From: Photorhabdus caribbeanensis
GTDB lineage: Bacteria > Pseudomonadota > Gammaproteobacteria > Enterobacterales > Enterobacteriaceae
Assembly (NCBI RefSeq): GCF_018448885.1
Contig: NZ_RCWB01000010.1
Span: 25,566-89,565 of the forward strand
Length of the DNA stretch: 64,000 nucleotides
Direction: 5' to 3'
Position numbers and translations under genes: made by a program. Positions within the stretch are counted from its first letter, which is position 1. Each line of letters starts with the position of its first letter. The notes below the pieces were generated by a model. It saw nothing but the letters and a program-made list of their open reading frames with translations, made no database searches and was not told where the DNA came from. This document shows, one piece after another, positions 1-9,288 of the stretch.

Positions 1-52
1 TAGCCTTAACACGCTATATAGATAATGCTGTAGGAATTGAGGAAAACTTACC

Positions 53-787
53 ATGATAAATATTAAACAATACTTATCGATCTTATCAGTGATTTTAATA
101 TCAGGCTGTGCTGATCCAAATGAGCCGCTTTCTCCGCCCAAAGAAAATCAGTGGATCACAGTAGAAGGGGTAGTACCAAAATATACCGAACCATATGTGT
201 CCGCTGTGTATATATCAAAAGACTGCCTTGAATATCAGCTACATGCTGACATGTCACCTTATAAGGTGCCAACCTATAATGGGCTTCGTCTGAAAGTAAA
301 GGCCGATCCACAAACCGGTTATTTTCAGACGAAATTACCTTTTAATGGCGGCGGCCGGTGTAAATGGAAGATTGATCGAGCTTTTGTGTCTGTGCGCTAT
401 ACTGACGTCAGCCATCTGATGAAAGATGTTGTTAATAAGGGAGGCAATGGAACAGGTTTAACCGCTTTTATCAACGATGCAACCCAAACAAATCTCAGCG
501 AAACTGCGGTATTGAATACCCTAGATTTTAGACCAGTTATTTACCCTATTCTGAAAATAGTTGAGGGTTTTCCGAAACGCTTATTTTTACGAGGTGAAGT
601 AGGTACGCGTTTCTTCCAATTAAAATTAACTCCGGGAGCTGAATGGAAAATTATCTTTAAGCCTAAACTGGATGAAACCAAAATACCAAAAATCACCATT
701 ACTAATGGAAAAGGCGAGTGGGTTGAATATCCTGATGGGCGTATTAAAACCGATACTCAACAAGTCGACTTCCGATACATAAAATAA
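53..787 (+). CDS. Lipoprotein, tandem copy 1
   Basis: Predicted 244-residue lipoprotein of unknown function. A signal peptide of about 18 residues ends in the lipobox LISG-C (Cys19); the residue after Cys is Ala, so outer-membrane sorting is expected. The mature part begins with a Pro-rich linker and contains two conserved Cys (one in the SKDC stretch, one in GGRCKW), which could form a disulfide. The start is supported by a GAGG about 9 bases upstream. It is the first of three copies; the sequence upstream of its ATG, which begins at the window edge, is the same as that before copies 2 and 3, so further copies may lie to the left. No recognised domain. Confidence 0.85.
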   Translation: MINIKQYLSILSVILISGCADPNEPLSPPKENQWITVEGVVPKYTEPYVSAVYISKDCLEYQLHADMSPYKVPTYNGLRLKVKADPQTGYFQTKLPFNGGGRCKWKIDRAFVSVRYTDVSHLMKDVVNKGGNGTGLTAFINDATQTNLSETAVLNTLDFRPVIYPILKIVEGFPKRLFLRGEVGTRFFQLKLTPGAEWKIIFKPKLDETKIPKITITNGKGEWVEYPDGRIKTDTQQVDFRYIK

Positions 788-864
788 GCAAATTGCAATT
801 TCAAACGCAATCTAGCCTTAACACGCTATATAGATAACGCTGTAGGAATTGAGGAACAGTTACC

Positions 865-1599
865 ATGATAAATATTAAACAATACTTATCGATCTTATCA
901 GTGATTTTAATATCGGGCTGTACTAACCCTAATGAGCCGCTTTCTCCACCCAAAGAGAATCAGTGGATCACCGTGGAAGGGGTAGCACCGAAATATACTG
1001 AACCTCATGTGTCCGCAGAGTATATCTCAAAAGATTGCCTTGAATACCAGCTACGTGCTGACATGTCACCTTATAAAGTGCCAACCTATAATGGGCTTCG
1101 CCTGAAAGTGAAGGCCGATCCTCAAACTGGTTACTTTCAGGCAAAACTGCCTTTTAATGGCGGTGGCCGGTGTAAATGGAAAATTAACCGAGCCTTTGTG
1201 TCAGTCAGTTATACCGATGTCCATCATCTGGCAAAAGATGCTGTTATATATGAAGGAGGAGGAGGAACTGGTTTGACTGCATTTATCAATAATGCAGCTC
1301 AAACAGACGGTGATGAGACCTCTGCATCTAATATCCTGAATTTCAGCCCTGTCATTCATCCTGTCCTGAAAATAGTTGAGGGGTATCCAAACAGAATATT
1401 CTTACAAGGTGAAGTCGACGTGCGTTCTTTCCGGCTAACTTTAGTACCAAAAGCTGAATGGAAAATTATCTTTAAGCCTAAACTAGATGAAACCAAAATA
1501 CCCAAGATCACGGTGACTAAAAAAAAGGAATGGGTTGAATATCCTGACGGGAGTATTAAAACCGATACTCAACAAGTCAACTTCCGATACATAAAATAA
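865..1599 (+). CDS. Lipoprotein, tandem copy 2
   Basis: Second paralogue, 244 residues, starting exactly 812 bp after copy 1. Signal peptide and lipobox are the same, with Thr after the lipidated Cys19. The first 110 residues are almost identical to copies 1 and 3. Divergence is concentrated around residues 120-190 (the Gly-rich loop before GLTAFIN and the stretch after it), while the KIIFKPKLDETK segment near the C-terminus is conserved. The upstream repeat (tagccttaacacgctatata and on to the RBS) is retained, so each copy carries its own translation signal. Confidence 0.85.
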   Translation: MINIKQYLSILSVILISGCTNPNEPLSPPKENQWITVEGVAPKYTEPHVSAEYISKDCLEYQLRADMSPYKVPTYNGLRLKVKADPQTGYFQAKLPFNGGGRCKWKINRAFVSVSYTDVHHLAKDAVIYEGGGGTGLTAFINNAAQTDGDETSASNILNFSPVIHPVLKIVEGYPNRIFLQGEVDVRSFRLTLVPKAEWKIIFKPKLDETKIPKITVTKKKEWVEYPDGSIKTDTQQVNFRYIK

Positions 1600-1676
1600 G
1601 CAAATTGCAATTTCAAAAGCAATCTAGCCTTAACACGCTATATAGATAATGCTGTAGGAATTGAGGAAAACTTACC

Positions 1677-2417
1677 ATGATAAATATTAAACAATACTTA
1701 TCGATCTTATCAGTGATTTTAATATCAGGCTGTGCTGATCCAAATGAGCCGCTTTCTCCGCCCAAAGAAAATCAGTGGATCACCGTGGAGGGAGTAGCAC
1801 CGAAGTATACAAAACCATATGTATCTGCTGTGTACATCTCAAAAAATTGTCTAAGATATCAATTACATGCTGACATGTCACCTTATAAAGTGCCAACCTA
1901 TAATGGATTGAGTCTAGATGTAAAGACCAATCCACAAACCGGTTATTTTCAAACAAAGTTACCTTTTGATGGAGGAGGCCGGTGTAAATGGAAGATTGAC
2001 CGAGCCTTTGTGACGGTAGGTTATACAGATGTCCGTCATTTGGTGAAAGATGCTACTCAAGAAGCAGGAACTGAGGGCACTGGTTTAACTGCATTTATCA
2101 ACGACGCAACCCAGACAAATCTAAGCGAAACGGCGACACTGAATACTATAAATTATAGTCCAGTTATTTACCCTGTATTGGAAATGATTAACAGATTTCC
2201 CAAAAGGATATTCTTACAGGGTGAAGTTGGTATGTATCCCTTTAGGTTAAGGTTAATACCGGGCGCAGAATGGAAAATTACCTATAAACCTAAGTTAGAT
2301 GAAACCAAAATGCCTAAAATTATTATCCCACCAGGCAAAGAACCTTCAAGGGTTGAATATCCTGATGGCAGAGTTGATTTAAACAGAGATTCTATTGATT
2401 ATTGGAAAATAAAGTAG
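1677..2417 (+). CDS. Lipoprotein, tandem copy 3
   Basis: Third paralogue, 246 residues, again 812 bp after the preceding start. The signal peptide is the same as in copy 1. The C-terminus differs most: it ends in a sequence unlike the shared RYIK ending of copies 1 and 2, which suggests that the array was extended by recombination within the gene or that this copy has drifted. No companion enzyme or toxin is seen next to it; the next gene (phoH) is convergent. A role as immunity or surface lipoprotein is possible but not shown by the sequence. Confidence 0.83.
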   Translation: MINIKQYLSILSVILISGCADPNEPLSPPKENQWITVEGVAPKYTKPYVSAVYISKNCLRYQLHADMSPYKVPTYNGLSLDVKTNPQTGYFQTKLPFDGGGRCKWKIDRAFVTVGYTDVRHLVKDATQEAGTEGTGLTAFINDATQTNLSETATLNTINYSPVIYPVLEMINRFPKRIFLQGEVGMYPFRLRLIPGAEWKITYKPKLDETKMPKIIIPPGKEPSRVEYPDGRVDLNRDSIDYWKIK

Positions 2418-2584
2418 CGTTATCAGAGTTTCCAGTAAAAATCATTGGCCGTCACTCAGCAAAAATAAAAAAGGAAACTGGCTGAAGATCAGAGATTTAA
2501 AATATACCGAATAATCAGAGAATATGCTAAGGATCACGCCGTGAGGCGCTCTTGTAAAAGCCCTCAACGGCGTATTTCCGCAAT

Positions 2585-3376
2585 TTATTCACAATAAGCC
2601 AATAACGTTTTCTGGCACAGTTGAGAACGAACGCAATCCTCTTGATTAAAATGGATAACACTGACGATTTCATCATCTGAAAATCTTTCCAGTGCATCAC
2701 GCAATCCTGATACGACGCCAACCGGCAAATCGCATTGACTTATATCACCATTTACAATCACCGTAACATTTTCCCCAAGCCGAGTCAGAAACATTTTCAT
2801 TTGATTAACAGTGACATTCTGGGCTTCATCCAGAATCACAAATGCATTTTCAAATGTTCTGCCCCGCATATAGGCAAAAGGAGCAATTTCAACTTTACCA
2901 ATTTCAGGCCGTAAGCAATATTGCAGAAATGATGCTCCCATGCGTTTTAATAAAACGTCATAAACCGGTCGGAAATAGGGTGCAAATTTTTCAGCCATAT
3001 CTCCGGGCAAAAAGCCCAGATCTTCATCCGCCTGTAATACAGGACGAGTGACGATGATCCTATCAATTTCCTTATTAATCAATGCATCCGCGGCCATTGC
3101 AGCACTGATAAACGTTTTACCGCAACCCGCCTCTCCACTGGCAATAATCAGTTTTTTATAATTTATTGCTCGCATATAACGCCATTGCGTTTCAGTCCGT
3201 GGCAAAATTTCCGAAGTATCTCGGTTATCACGAGCCATGCCAATAGCTTCTACGCCACCGAGTTGTACCAGAGAGGTCACATTATCATCCTGATAACATT
3301 GATGATGACGTAAATCCCTTTTCATTATCCGTTTTGCCTCTCGACGTGATTTAATCACTGCTTTCTGTCTACTCAT
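2585..3376 (-). CDS. phoH: PhoH-family ATPase
   Basis: Cytoplasmic P-loop ATPase of the PhoH family, 263 residues. Walker A is GEAGCGKT (residues 81-88), followed by the family motif TRPVLQADEDLGFLPGD. Walker B is FVILDEAQN (about 179-187), with the MKMFLTRLG and VIVNGD sensor stretches after it. The C-terminal VRSQLCQKTLLAYCE matches the usual PhoH ending. The family is related to the helicase-like ATPase half of PhoH-PIN proteins; the exact substrate is not established. It stands alone on the minus strand, convergent with the lipoprotein array. No Pho box was recognised upstream. Confidence 0.88.
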   Translation of the reverse strand: MSRQKAVIKSRREAKRIMKRDLRHHQCYQDDNVTSLVQLGGVEAIGMARDNRDTSEILPRTETQWRYMRAINYKKLIIASGEAGCGKTFISAAMAADALINKEIDRIIVTRPVLQADEDLGFLPGDMAEKFAPYFRPVYDVLLKRMGASFLQYCLRPEIGKVEIAPFAYMRGRTFENAFVILDEAQNVTVNQMKMFLTRLGENVTVIVNGDISQCDLPVGVVSGLRDALERFSDDEIVSVIHFNQEDCVRSQLCQKTLLAYCE

Positions 3377-3950
3377 AGCAGTATCACCTTATCGTTGTTT
3401 TCACCCATCCGGTGTCATTCCACCGATATAATAACTACATTCAAATAGATAGGTGCCTCCTTTCCGCTTATTTAGCCCCATAGAAAAACGGTGGTAGAAC
3501 CGTCACATATATTAATGACTCTGATATTCCCACAGGTTCGCGTATCATTGGAATATCAATCATTAACGTCACTCACCATTATTTCTATCTAGTGAAAACT
3601 AACGAATCATTATGACAGTATAATGACAATCTCTAAGTTATAGCAAACAAGCCAGAAACTCTCGATTAAAAATAATCGACAGTATCGTTTATTTAGTTTG
3701 GAAAGAATTTAATTCATTGAATAATATGACTTAATATTTACAATGATAAGTACTCATTAATATAAGCTAATGACTTAACAACACTAATTACTTAACACCA
3801 CAGTAGCCATTATTGATTTGGCTACTGTGGTATTGATACATTCAGTTACCATTCGGCAAAGAAGTCACTATTTGCAAACACTCTTCTCCACCGGATGGCA
3901 GCCATATTATTATTGATGACAACAGAAAAAATAGTTAATTATCTGTTTTA
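3377..3950. other. Intergenic region phoH-endonuclease with a hairpin
   Basis: 574 bp without a convincing gene. It holds the phoH upstream region and, at 3797-3831, a strong inverted repeat (ACCACAGTAGCC / GGCTACTGTGGT, 11-base loop). The hairpin lies about 120 bases past the endonuclease stop on the minus strand. It has no clear T-run on either side, so it may be an RNA 3'-end structure rather than a standard terminator. Confidence 0.5.
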
Positions 3951-4949
3951 TTAAGTACCCTTACAGTTTCCAGCCAATCGAAAACCTGCATTCTTTGCTT
4001 CCGTTTCTGTTTTAAAATAGACCGCGTTCTTCTCCTGCATCACCTTATAACCTGAACAATGAGAAAAATGATAAATTTTGCTGTTGTTATTCCCTTTAAT
4101 TAATCTTGTAGAGGATGCATCAGGTAACACCCGTTGTCTCTGGATATCTGTTTGACTATTTCTCTGCCCTTTTCCCTGCTCGGTTTTTGGAATGCCCGCA
4201 GCGGAGTTTTTATGCCACAATTGCCATTTCTGTTCACCGGTAACAAAAGGGTTATGATGCCCCATAATACTAGCAATTCGATTATCTCTCTCCCGCTCCC
4301 ATTTACTCGGTGGATATTGACGATCCCAAGCGATAAATAATTGCTGTTGTTGACGGGACATGGAAAGATTGTAACGATCATGCATATAAAAATTTATCCG
4401 AGCGACCTGCCCTTTTACTTCATTTCTAGGCTCGAACGTGCGAGATTTAAAATCGACTTTACTGGAACAATGACCATAATCATTCGGCATATTTTTCGGT
4501 AACATTCCATAATTGAAATTACTACGATCGCCATTAACTTCGCCAATCGATGGAGCTAAATTATGCATATCAGACTCCATTGCCCTGAAAACCGGATCGG
4601 AAGAGACACAATTTTTCCTTCCTCCATTTTGCCAACATTGCCGCTGATGACCAAAAACCCAGGCAGGAACAATATGTTCCCATTCAATTCGTTCAGCACG
4701 ATTCTGTTGTGATCTGACTTGATAACCACACGAAGAAAGAATTGCGCGTCCACCGCTTTTACCTGTCCATTGCCAATGACAACCACAATAAAATGTCCCT
4801 TCCCCTGACTTAAATTGATCATGGTAAATGCGTTTACGCAATTCAACTTTAGCTTGTTCAAAGGTAGACGGCGCGGCAAAAGAAGATAAAGGAGCAATTA
4901 AGCTGAAACACCCAATATGAATTGCCCAAAAAATAACTTTACGTTTCAA
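3951..4949 (-). CDS. Secreted endonuclease I (EndA/Dns/NucM family) with C-terminal extension
   Basis: Periplasmic or secreted non-specific DNase. Residues 1-26 are a signal peptide ending SSFAA. The endonuclease I core follows (about 28-235): the catalytic block RIEWEHIVPAW with His92, and the metal-site region MHNLAPSIGEVNGDRSN (Asn130, Glu137, Asn139). Conserved Cys pairs (CGC, CW, NC) fit a disulfide-stabilised exported enzyme. At 332 residues it is about 100 longer than E. coli EndA. The extra part ends in a small Cys/His module (HFSHCSGYKVM, then AKNAGFRLAGNC) of the type often found after bacterial nucleases. A distinct gene, not necessarily the orthologue of E. coli endA. Confidence 0.9.
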   Translation of the reverse strand: MKRKVIFWAIHIGCFSLIAPLSSFAAPSTFEQAKVELRKRIYHDQFKSGEGTFYCGCHWQWTGKSGGRAILSSCGYQVRSQQNRAERIEWEHIVPAWVFGHQRQCWQNGGRKNCVSSDPVFRAMESDMHNLAPSIGEVNGDRSNFNYGMLPKNMPNDYGHCSSKVDFKSRTFEPRNEVKGQVARINFYMHDRYNLSMSRQQQQLFIAWDRQYPPSKWERERDNRIASIMGHHNPFVTGEQKWQLWHKNSAAGIPKTEQGKGQRNSQTDIQRQRVLPDASSTRLIKGNNNSKIYHFSHCSGYKVMQEKNAVYFKTETEAKNAGFRLAGNCKGT

Positions 4950-5327
4950 TGATAAACCCTACTTATGCAAAAATATCATTCTGATTTTACACTTTTATGT
5001 TGCCTCATAATCGACCTATAAGACAAATATTGTTTCTTTGCATTTCTTCTTAGCATCTCTTTTAAAAAGAAAAGCTACTCAATGAACAGATTGAGATACC
5101 ACAAGAGGATAGTCATCCCATTATTGCGGAATGATTAATTGGATATGATGAGATCGATATATAAACTATATGCTTTAAAAACGAACAGTTATATCACTCA
5201 CTACTGGTATGAAAAAATAGAGAATGGTGCTAAACGTCAACCCTCTATATTGAAGCCCCAAAAGCCCAAACTAAATAAGATATAGGGCCAATACATGGCC
5301 CCGTCTTACTGCAATTTACTACCAGAA
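4950..5327. other. Intergenic region, no gene seen
   Basis: 378 bp of AT-rich sequence. It contains the endonuclease upstream region and a short hairpin at 5285-5301 (GGGCCA / TGGCCC) 27 bases past the tail-fibre stop on the minus strand, which may terminate that transcript although its T-run is poor. Confidence 0.4.
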
Positions 5328-6623
5328 TCATTTATTACCAGAAGCGCTGGTACTCTCCATTTCTTCCTGTAACTTCTTTCGTTTCAAGTTCCAGAGTGAA
5401 TCTTCTGGCATTTGGACCCGAATATCTAAGCGGCAAGAATTGGGGATATCACAAGGCTCTCCATCTTGATAGAAGATCTTGTTGCCATTGTCATCAATAG
5501 ATTTGAGTCGCCAATTTTGAAATCTCTCCGGTAAATGCGCGTGTTGACGATGGAAAGTCTCAATGATAATAGAGCCGTCAGGCTGAACGTGATCATCAAC
5601 AAAAATCAGTTCGAGATTATTGTTGTCGCGGGGAACGGAAATGCCCCCATTCACCCCCCAACCACCATCAGCATTATAGCCCAGGATATTTAATACACGA
5701 TATATGCCGGTTCCCTCTTTTATTACTTTTGCACCTTCGGATTCGTCATTAGTCGAGAATATGCCATCAGGGTAGATTTCTATTACTGGAGAAGCTACCT
5801 TGAGGTTTCCGTTGGCGTCTGGTTTAGCGTTCCTATCGTCCCAAAACTTACGTGTAACTTGTCTTTTACTATCGCTATTTATGCTATCTGTACGATATGT
5901 ATTGCCTTCATGCGCAAAAACCAGTCGATGACTCCATACACCATCCACGCCTTCACTTGATAGGCCATTTACATTACTAAATCTTAACTGAACGCCATAC
6001 CAATCGGATGGCAATCCATATTTAATTAGGAATGGCGCGTTAGGTCCATACCCGGCACAACCATCGTATAGATTTTCCGATCCATACAAACGAGCAAAAC
6101 CCATTGAGTGCATTGCATCATTAATTGATACTGCGCCTACATCCCCCGCAGTCAAATTGATATCTCCGGTCAACGCTTTACCGTTTATTTTCCGGCTATC
6201 AGGTACTCTGGTATTAATATTTCCAAGTAATGAATTAACTATTTCCTTAATCAACTTTTGCGTCACTGCCAATGTATCACTATCACCAATTACATCGGTA
6301 AGTTGAACAATACCTTTTTGTGTTAATGAAGCATTGGGAATTCCTGTTATCGCTTTCTGTTCTAAAGCTTTATTTAGCTGTGCGGTGAGTTTAGTTATAT
6401 TACCATCATCTAAAACATCCTCACCAGTTTGTGCCGCAATAAAATCAGCTACAACCGATGATATGGTTGATGCTTGACGTAATACCTTATTTAATACGTG
6501 ATTAGTAATATACTGATTACTTGGAAACCCACGAGGTAAACTCGGATCTGTTTCATAATCTTGCTGACTAGGCACATTAGCGTTACTATCGATAGAAAAA
6601 GCTTTAAAATCATTTTTACTCAT
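5328..6623 (-). CDS. Phage tail-fibre protein, long form
   Basis: 431-residue tail-fibre protein, starting at the MSKNDFKAF Met. That start is preceded by GGGGA, and all paralogues here begin the same way; a longer reading frame to 6662 lacks support. The N-terminal module (about 1-90: KAFSID..NANV..Q, HVLNKVLRQASTISSVVADFIAAQ, VLDDGNITKL) is shared with the other fibre genes of the window. ASLTQKGIVQLTD (about 110-125) is a typical fibre repeat. Unlike its relatives it has no collar domain; the C-terminal half is a different tip ending with LDIRVQMPEDSLWNLKRKK. Decayed copies of that tip occur at 17839 and 24000. No phage structural genes are next to it. Confidence 0.85.
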   Translation of the reverse strand: MSKNDFKAFSIDSNANVPSQQDYETDPSLPRGFPSNQYITNHVLNKVLRQASTISSVVADFIAAQTGEDVLDDGNITKLTAQLNKALEQKAITGIPNASLTQKGIVQLTDVIGDSDTLAVTQKLIKEIVNSLLGNINTRVPDSRKINGKALTGDINLTAGDVGAVSINDAMHSMGFARLYGSENLYDGCAGYGPNAPFLIKYGLPSDWYGVQLRFSNVNGLSSEGVDGVWSHRLVFAHEGNTYRTDSINSDSKRQVTRKFWDDRNAKPDANGNLKVASPVIEIYPDGIFSTNDESEGAKVIKEGTGIYRVLNILGYNADGGWGVNGGISVPRDNNNLELIFVDDHVQPDGSIIIETFHRQHAHLPERFQNWRLKSIDDNGNKIFYQDGEPCDIPNSCRLDIRVQMPEDSLWNLKRKKLQEEMESTSASGNK

Positions 6624-6858
6624 ATACTTTCCCCAAATTAAATAATATTCATTTATAATCAAAAATATTCAACATCTTAAAATATCCTTGTTGATCACCC
6701 ACCATTTTTAAAGAAAATAAATTCAAAATCGATCACCAAATCAACTTTACGAACCAGAGTTCATTTTTATATAGACTTTTATACAAATTTCTTTAATCAA
6801 AGCACTGATAAAAAACCAGTGCCTTGTCAATACCTGAACCTATAAGAATTTAATGATA

Positions 6859-7491
6859 TTATTTTTGCGGCTGTTCAGGCCAATTAATATCTGGTGCCGA
6901 TGAAACATCAACCCGACGCAGTAATACCAAATACTTTTTCCAATCTAGCAATAAAGTTTTTTCCTCTTCCGATGCCATTTCAGTTTCAACCGCATATTGC
7001 AATACAGTGATGGCTTCATCAGCTTGCCGACGAAAAATAGCACGTTGTTGTTCTGCCTGTTCAATTTGACTGACTTTTAGAGCTTCAAAGTCCGTTACCC
7101 ATTTTTCACCATCCCATTGATCAAAATCGGTGGACGGTTGCTCGAATGTTAATGTTTCTGGTAATTCACCCAGTGCAGCCACTTCTTCCTGTGCACCCGC
7201 TTGCGTGTTGTAAGCTATTTTTCCACGGTGGTCAGGGACAATTTCCCAATAATTTCCGTCCTCGCTGCGACGCACAGCCATATCATCAGAATCGGGAAGA
7301 TCTGGTGCGTCTAAATAAGAATGCGCTGACACACCAACACCTTCCGCAACATATTCTAAATCAGAGCCAGAGAATTCTCTCGAATAGGGATTAACATGAT
7401 AAACTTTTATCCAGCCAGCTTGGATTGCTAATCCGTCTTCACCTAATACAGCGGTTTCAGTATCTAAATCTAAGATATTTTCTTGTGTCAT
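6859..7491 (-). CDS. Tail-fibre assembly protein
   Basis: 210 residues, homologous to caudoviral tail-fibre assembly chaperones, which help fibres fold and attach and are usually encoded just after the fibre gene. Visible features are the N-terminal beta-rich part with GWIKVYHVN and SAHSYLDAPDLPDSDD, the WDGEKWVTD motif (about residue 125), a helical QIEQAEQQRAIFRRQADEAI segment, and the C-terminal LDWKKYLVLLRRVDVS...WPEQPQK. It lies 21 bp downstream of the collar-type fibre gene on the same strand, forming a fibre-chaperone pair. Paralogous sequence is fused to a fibre at 22279-23760 and truncated at 16698. Confidence 0.88.
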   Translation of the reverse strand: MTQENILDLDTETAVLGEDGLAIQAGWIKVYHVNPYSREFSGSDLEYVAEGVGVSAHSYLDAPDLPDSDDMAVRRSEDGNYWEIVPDHRGKIAYNTQAGAQEEVAALGELPETLTFEQPSTDFDQWDGEKWVTDFEALKVSQIEQAEQQRAIFRRQADEAITVLQYAVETEMASEEEKTLLLDWKKYLVLLRRVDVSSAPDINWPEQPQK

Positions 7492-7512
7492 TATTACTCT
7501 ACCTCTATGATA

Positions 7513-8232
7513 TTATTCTGCTTTTACGATATAGTTAAATGCAATATTGCGGGGGCGGGTTTCATGACCACCTGTATTATTAGCAATTGATGTAGCTGTG
7601 GCGATATCAAGTACATCACGCCCCAGCGGGAACTGGTATCTATCTACAGGACCTTGATAGTCAACAAGAAATTGCCCATTAGAGTTTCCTTGCGTAAGTT
7701 GTATTCTTTTTGTGTTGTCAGCCTGTGCGCTTAGAATAACACGGCCGCTATCAACACCACGCCCATCATCCCAACCACGAATAAACTCGCCTCTTAAATC
7801 GGGTATTCTACCGTCAGGATAAGCTTCTGCTAATTTCGGATACTGTGATCTACTAAAAGCAGAGCCATTACAAGTGAAATAACCGGAAGGTGGATGGGGT
7901 AACGGCCAAGGAATAGGAGAGCCAACAGGGATGTTGGAAATACCTGAAATTTTTTGCTCTAAAGCTTTATCTAAAGCCCTATTGAATCGCACAGTAAGTT
8001 TAGCTATATCACCATCATCCAAAACATCCTCACCTGATTGTGTCGCAATAAAATTAGCCACAACAGATGATATTGTTGATGATTGGCGTAATACCTTATT
8101 TAATACATGAGTAGAAACATTTTCAGGTGGAAACCCCGTCTTTAAATTCTGACTTTCTTCATATTTTTCTTGACTGACTACATTAGCATTATCACTAATG
8201 GAAAAAGCTTTAAAATCATTTCTTTGGCTCAT
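7513..8232 (-). CDS. Phage tail-fibre protein with collar domain
   Basis: 239 residues. The N-terminal fibre module (1-90, MSQRNDFKAFSISDNANV) is shared with the other fibre genes. The phage tail collar domain (about 103-165) has PVGSPIPWPLPHPPSGYF, CNGSAFSRSQYPKLAEAYPDG and IPDLRGEFIRGWDDG. A short variable tip and the shared ending RPRNIAFNYIVKAE follow. It is shorter than the 305-residue relatives because the TQKGVVQLTNV fibre repeat is absent between module and collar. Likely co-transcribed with the assembly gene at 6859. RBS GAGG precedes the ATG. Confidence 0.88.
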   Translation of the reverse strand: MSQRNDFKAFSISDNANVVSQEKYEESQNLKTGFPPENVSTHVLNKVLRQSSTISSVVANFIATQSGEDVLDDGDIAKLTVRFNRALDKALEQKISGISNIPVGSPIPWPLPHPPSGYFTCNGSAFSRSQYPKLAEAYPDGRIPDLRGEFIRGWDDGRGVDSGRVILSAQADNTKRIQLTQGNSNGQFLVDYQGPVDRYQFPLGRDVLDIATATSIANNTGGHETRPRNIAFNYIVKAE

Positions 8233-8320
8233 ACACTCCTCTTAAATTCAATAATATCATTCAGTAATCAATATATTAAATAGTCGGACAGATAGCCTCT
8301 TTCAATTGACGCTAATGATA

Positions 8321-8389
8321 GTCTAGTTCATAAAAATAATAATGAAATTTATTTTATAACTTATAGGGTTAATTATTTTTGTATAATTG
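8321..8389 (-). promoter_or_regulatory. Conserved upstream element of a fibre gene
   Basis: Element shared with the other fibre genes: gtctagttca at 8321 and gtataattgg ending at 8390, about 59 bp apart, ending near 90 bp upstream of the start codon. Read on the minus strand the AT-rich end could hold the -10 region of a promoter. Function inferred from conservation only. Confidence 0.5.
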
Positions 8390-8539
8390 GCAGTAATAAA
8401 CCACCCAACACATTGCAATAAAACACCCCCAGATTATTTGCATTTTTCATCTCTTACCTTATCTTTGCTATTTACAATTGAAAATCTTCATGAAAATATT
8501 TCCTGCCTTTATTAAAACAAATGAAAAAATAACAATGAC

Positions 8540-8567
8540 AAAAAAGACCACACTATCGCGTGGCCTT
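8540..8567 (-). terminator. Rho-independent terminator of aqpZ
   Basis: On the minus strand a GGCCAC / GTGGTC stem with an 8-base loop is followed by six T. It lies 26 bases after the aqpZ stop. Confidence 0.8.
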
Positions 8568-8592
8568 AAGCAAGGTAACTCACCAGTAAAAA

Positions 8593-9288
8593 TTATTGTT
8601 TTTCAGCGAACAATAGCCGGTAAATTCCCCCTCCAACAATCCCACCAATAATTGGCATCACCCAGAAAAACCATAACTGCTCTAAAGCCCAGGTATTCTG
8701 GAATATAGCAACAGCCGTGCTTCGTGCCGGATTGACTGACGTGTTGGTAATAGGAATGCTAATCAGATTAATTAAAACCAACGCCAAACCTATTGCTAAT
8801 GGTGCAAAACCCGGAGGTGCGCGTCTATCTGTCACACCAATAATGACAATTAAGAAAATAGCCGTTAAAACAATTTCAGCTACAATAGCGGATTGAAGCG
8901 AGAATCCACCCGGTGAATGCTCACCAAAACCATTTGATGCAAAGCCACTCGCGGTCGCATCAAAACCTACCTGCCCACTGGCAATAACATACAGTACCGC
9001 CGCAGCAAGAATACCACCTATAACTTGAGAAATAATATAAGGAATAACTTCTACTGCCCTGAAACGGCCACCAGCCCAAAGACCAATTGTTACAGCGGGG
9101 TTAAAATGCCCGCCAGAAATATGCCCAACAGCATATATCATCGTTAATACTGTTAAACCAAATGCCAAAGATACACCGACAAAACCAATCCCTAATTCAG
9201 GAAATGCAGCAGAGAATACAACACTACCACATCCCCCAAAAACCAGAACAAAAGTTCCAAGCAATTCAGCTGCTAATTTTCTTAACAT
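8593..9288 (-). CDS. aqpZ: Aquaporin Z, water channel
   Basis: Inner-membrane aquaporin, 231 residues, the usual AqpZ length, with six membrane helices. Both NPA boxes are present: HFNPAVTIG (63-65) and SVNPARSTA (186-188). Of the selectivity-filter residues known in E. coli AqpZ, Phe43, Thr183 and Arg189 are kept, but position 174 is Asn (VLINLISIP) where E. coli has His. Single-gene unit with its own terminator. Orthology is clear; the filter change could affect selectivity. Confidence 0.95.
   Translation of the reverse strand: MLRKLAAELLGTFVLVFGGCGSVVFSAAFPELGIGFVGVSLAFGLTVLTMIYAVGHISGGHFNPAVTIGLWAGGRFRAVEVIPYIISQVIGGILAAAVLYVIASGQVGFDATASGFASNGFGEHSPGGFSLQSAIVAEIVLTAIFLIVIIGVTDRRAPPGFAPLAIGLALVLINLISIPITNTSVNPARSTAVAIFQNTWALEQLWFFWVMPIIGGIVGGGIYRLLFAEKQ

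Larger units (their letters stand above)
1..2417 (+). repeat. Tandem 812-bp lipoprotein gene repeat
   Basis: Three consecutive units, each made of about 50 bp of upstream sequence plus the lipoprotein gene. Start-to-start distances are 812 and 812 bp. The intergenic sequence with tagccttaacacgctatata is nearly unchanged in all three, which points to recent tandem duplication. Confidence 0.9.
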
